From NCBI RefSeq assembly GCF_010015445.1, contig NC_053116.1, positions 25,460,607 to 25,524,606 of the forward strand: 64,000 bases of DNA, in the 5' to 3' direction. The stretch comes from Perca fluviatilis. Lineage: Eukaryota; Chordata; Actinopteri; Perciformes; Percidae. Position numbers and translations under genes: made by a program. The notes below the pieces were generated by a model that was given only the letters and a program-made list of their open reading frames with translations, was not told the DNA's origin and searched no databases. Positions 62,411-64,000 of the stretch are shown here, one piece after another (position 1 is the stretch's first letter; each line of letters starts with the position of its first letter).

Positions 62411-64000
62411 AATAAGTGAAAAAAAAGAGAGAGAGAGCGAGAGAGAGAGAGGGAGGCTAAGTATAAGTCTATTGTGCAACATGTGTTGCATCTGACACAT
62501 GAGGGCAGTCTTTCGAAGCTTCTCTCCGTCTGTGGAGGAGACTTGCACTGCGATCTTAGGTCTCTGCCTTTGCAGTCATAATGTCTTCAGTGTAAATGGT
62601 CTCTAATAATGATGTTTAATTTGCTTACTGGAGCATGGTTTCATTCCTTTATATTCAACAAGGGAGAGAGACAACCTGTCTCTGCTTCAACTTGAAGAAA
62701 CCTCCCATTAGCTTGATTTTGACTTCTCTTTGCTCTCTACCTCTCTTACCATTAAATTCCCTAACCTTTGCTCAAGTTCAAAAAGTCACTAACAACCCCT
62801 GCCTCCTCCTTTCACTAGGACTACATCATCTGTCCCTCCGTCTCCCTGGCCAAGCTTGCGACTTCTGCATGAGCCGTCATAAGCGAAACGGGTCCAGAGT
62901 CAATATTTATCCAGGTTGTGCGTGAAGGTATCTGCCATTTCAGCACTTGCAGTGCCCCTTCGACAAACAACATGCCGCTCTCTGATGCACACTGAAATTT
63001 CTCTGCATGTGTTTCTTTCCCGCTGCCCTTTTCTTCCTTCGCACTTCTTGCAGTAGGCAGACTAATTGCACAGTTCATCCACCCTGTTTCTGTGAATGTG
63101 TGCGTCTTCATTAACTGCTCTCTGTTAATAACCCTTGGGTGGAGCCTGGAGGAGATTTCGGGGAGTAGGGTGGTCCTACAGAGGAAGCGGCGGCAAACCC
63201 CGGGAAGTGCTGTTGTTTTTGATGTGTGTTGCCGAAGTCCCAAAGAGCCCCCACCTCCACCTCCACCATCCACCCCACTGGCTGGAGCGCCTATTAATCA
63301 TCCTGTCAGTCCAGCAACACACCATACGTGCTTTGTCGCCACAGACACACCACCACCGCCACACATATACACTGTGCACCAAAACAAACAAATAAATAAT
63401 GTAGCTGGTCACTGCCGGGCTACAGGAGTCTAAAGAGAAGAATGAGAAAAATAATCTCTATGGAAATGGCTTTGTTTGCTTCTTGCAGTGTTTGCGCTTT
63501 GAAACCTTTATTGGTCTTTGTTGGGTTGTAGAGTGTTTGGTGTTTTATGGTTTGTTTCCTATGTGATGTCAGGCTTATAGTGTAAGTGTGCAGCTTGGCC
63601 CAAGTTATTTTTTCCTCATGCTGGGAAGTCATTCGCTCCTGGGGGGGGGAAGAGAGGCTAACTTGGAAATGTTTGCCTCAGAGTAGGATACACCACAGCA
63701 CTCGGTAGCACAGCACTGGATTGGTGCATGCGAAGTGTGTACACGCGTGCACATAAAGAAGTGTGCGTCTGTGTATCAGGTTGAGTTAAGTCGTTTTTTT
63801 TGTGATTTGTTGAAATCCCTTCCAGTGCCCCTTGCGTACCTTGGCAGTGGAAACATATTACTGAAAGGCAAATCCATTTAGCTTGAGAATGTGAACAAGA
63901 CTTGTGGATTTTTGGGTAAGCGATGATAACTCCACAGTGAACAGCTTCGTTACCTGAATATATTTGAGAAATACAATCGTGAATGTTTGTCATCAATTAA
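62411..64000. other. non-coding stretch to the window end
   Basis: No gene recognised. It begins with a short GA tract (62424-62455). The overlapping frames at 62821-63433 (up to 150 codons) include translated CAC/CCT low-complexity DNA and show no domain. A G-run lies near 63641-63649. Confidence 0.45.

Noticed and set aside
62821..63433. Overlapping frames up to 150 codons with a Gly or Pro run
   Set aside because: The run is translated CAC/CCT repeat; the remainder shows no domain and the frames conflict with each other.

Overview
This window looks like nuclear DNA of a ray-finned fish, most likely a percomorph teleost. The evidence is very dense (CA)n/(TG)n microsatellites, a Tc1-type transposon, several TTAA-flanked miniature elements, hAT-type elements with 8-bp target-site duplications (TSDs), and tRNA-derived SINEs. 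There are no operons, no bacterial or viral genes, and no protein-coding host gene that I can recognise. The assignment to percomorphs is an inference from familiar repeat families; it was not tested.

Layout. 1-4 kb: a repeat with an 8-bp TSD (910-1563), then a decayed element with an exon-like block (2460-2654) and a perfectly delimited hAT-type element (2923-3228). 4-18 kb: single-copy-looking non-coding DNA with microsatellites and two perfect palindromes. 18.4-19.5 kb: a TTAA element that contains a second copy of the 910 repeat, a short telomere-like array and a 16-bp tandem repeat. 21.65-22.92 kb: a hAT element that still carries a broken BED zinc-finger frame. 23-37.9 kb: mostly featureless, except for two 141-bp copies of one sequence in inverted orientation (27.7 and 33.4 kb). 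38.2-40.4 kb: a four-level nest, in which a SINE is split by a long foldback element with a 9-bp TSD, that element is split by a TTAA element, and that one is split by a hAT-type element. 42.2-43.3 kb: a Tc1/mariner-type element with a broken N-terminal transposase remnant. 44.4-44.8 kb: a MITE with a 9-10 bp TSD. 45.9-47.0 kb: a deleted third copy of the 910 repeat beside a TTAA hairpin element. 47.7-47.9 kb: a LINE reverse-transcriptase scrap. 49.0-50.55 kb: a full-length but inactivated Tc1-type transposon. 53-64 kb: microsatellite-rich non-coding DNA, one possible splice-flanked exon (57483-57649) and a SINE with a 16-bp TSD.

The only coding sequence I can support is transposon-derived and broken. 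The Tc1 transposase is split over three frames, appears to lack residues between its DNA-binding and catalytic parts, and has lysine in place of the third catalytic acidic residue. Between the transposons there are moderately GC-rich, repeat-free stretches with homeodomain-like TAATTA cores that could be conserved non-coding elements. I cannot test conservation, so those are flagged at low confidence. The window therefore reads as gene-desert or intronic DNA. Its main interest is the layered insertion history, which can be dated relatively from TSDs and from an empty site preserved in the opposite arm of the foldback element.
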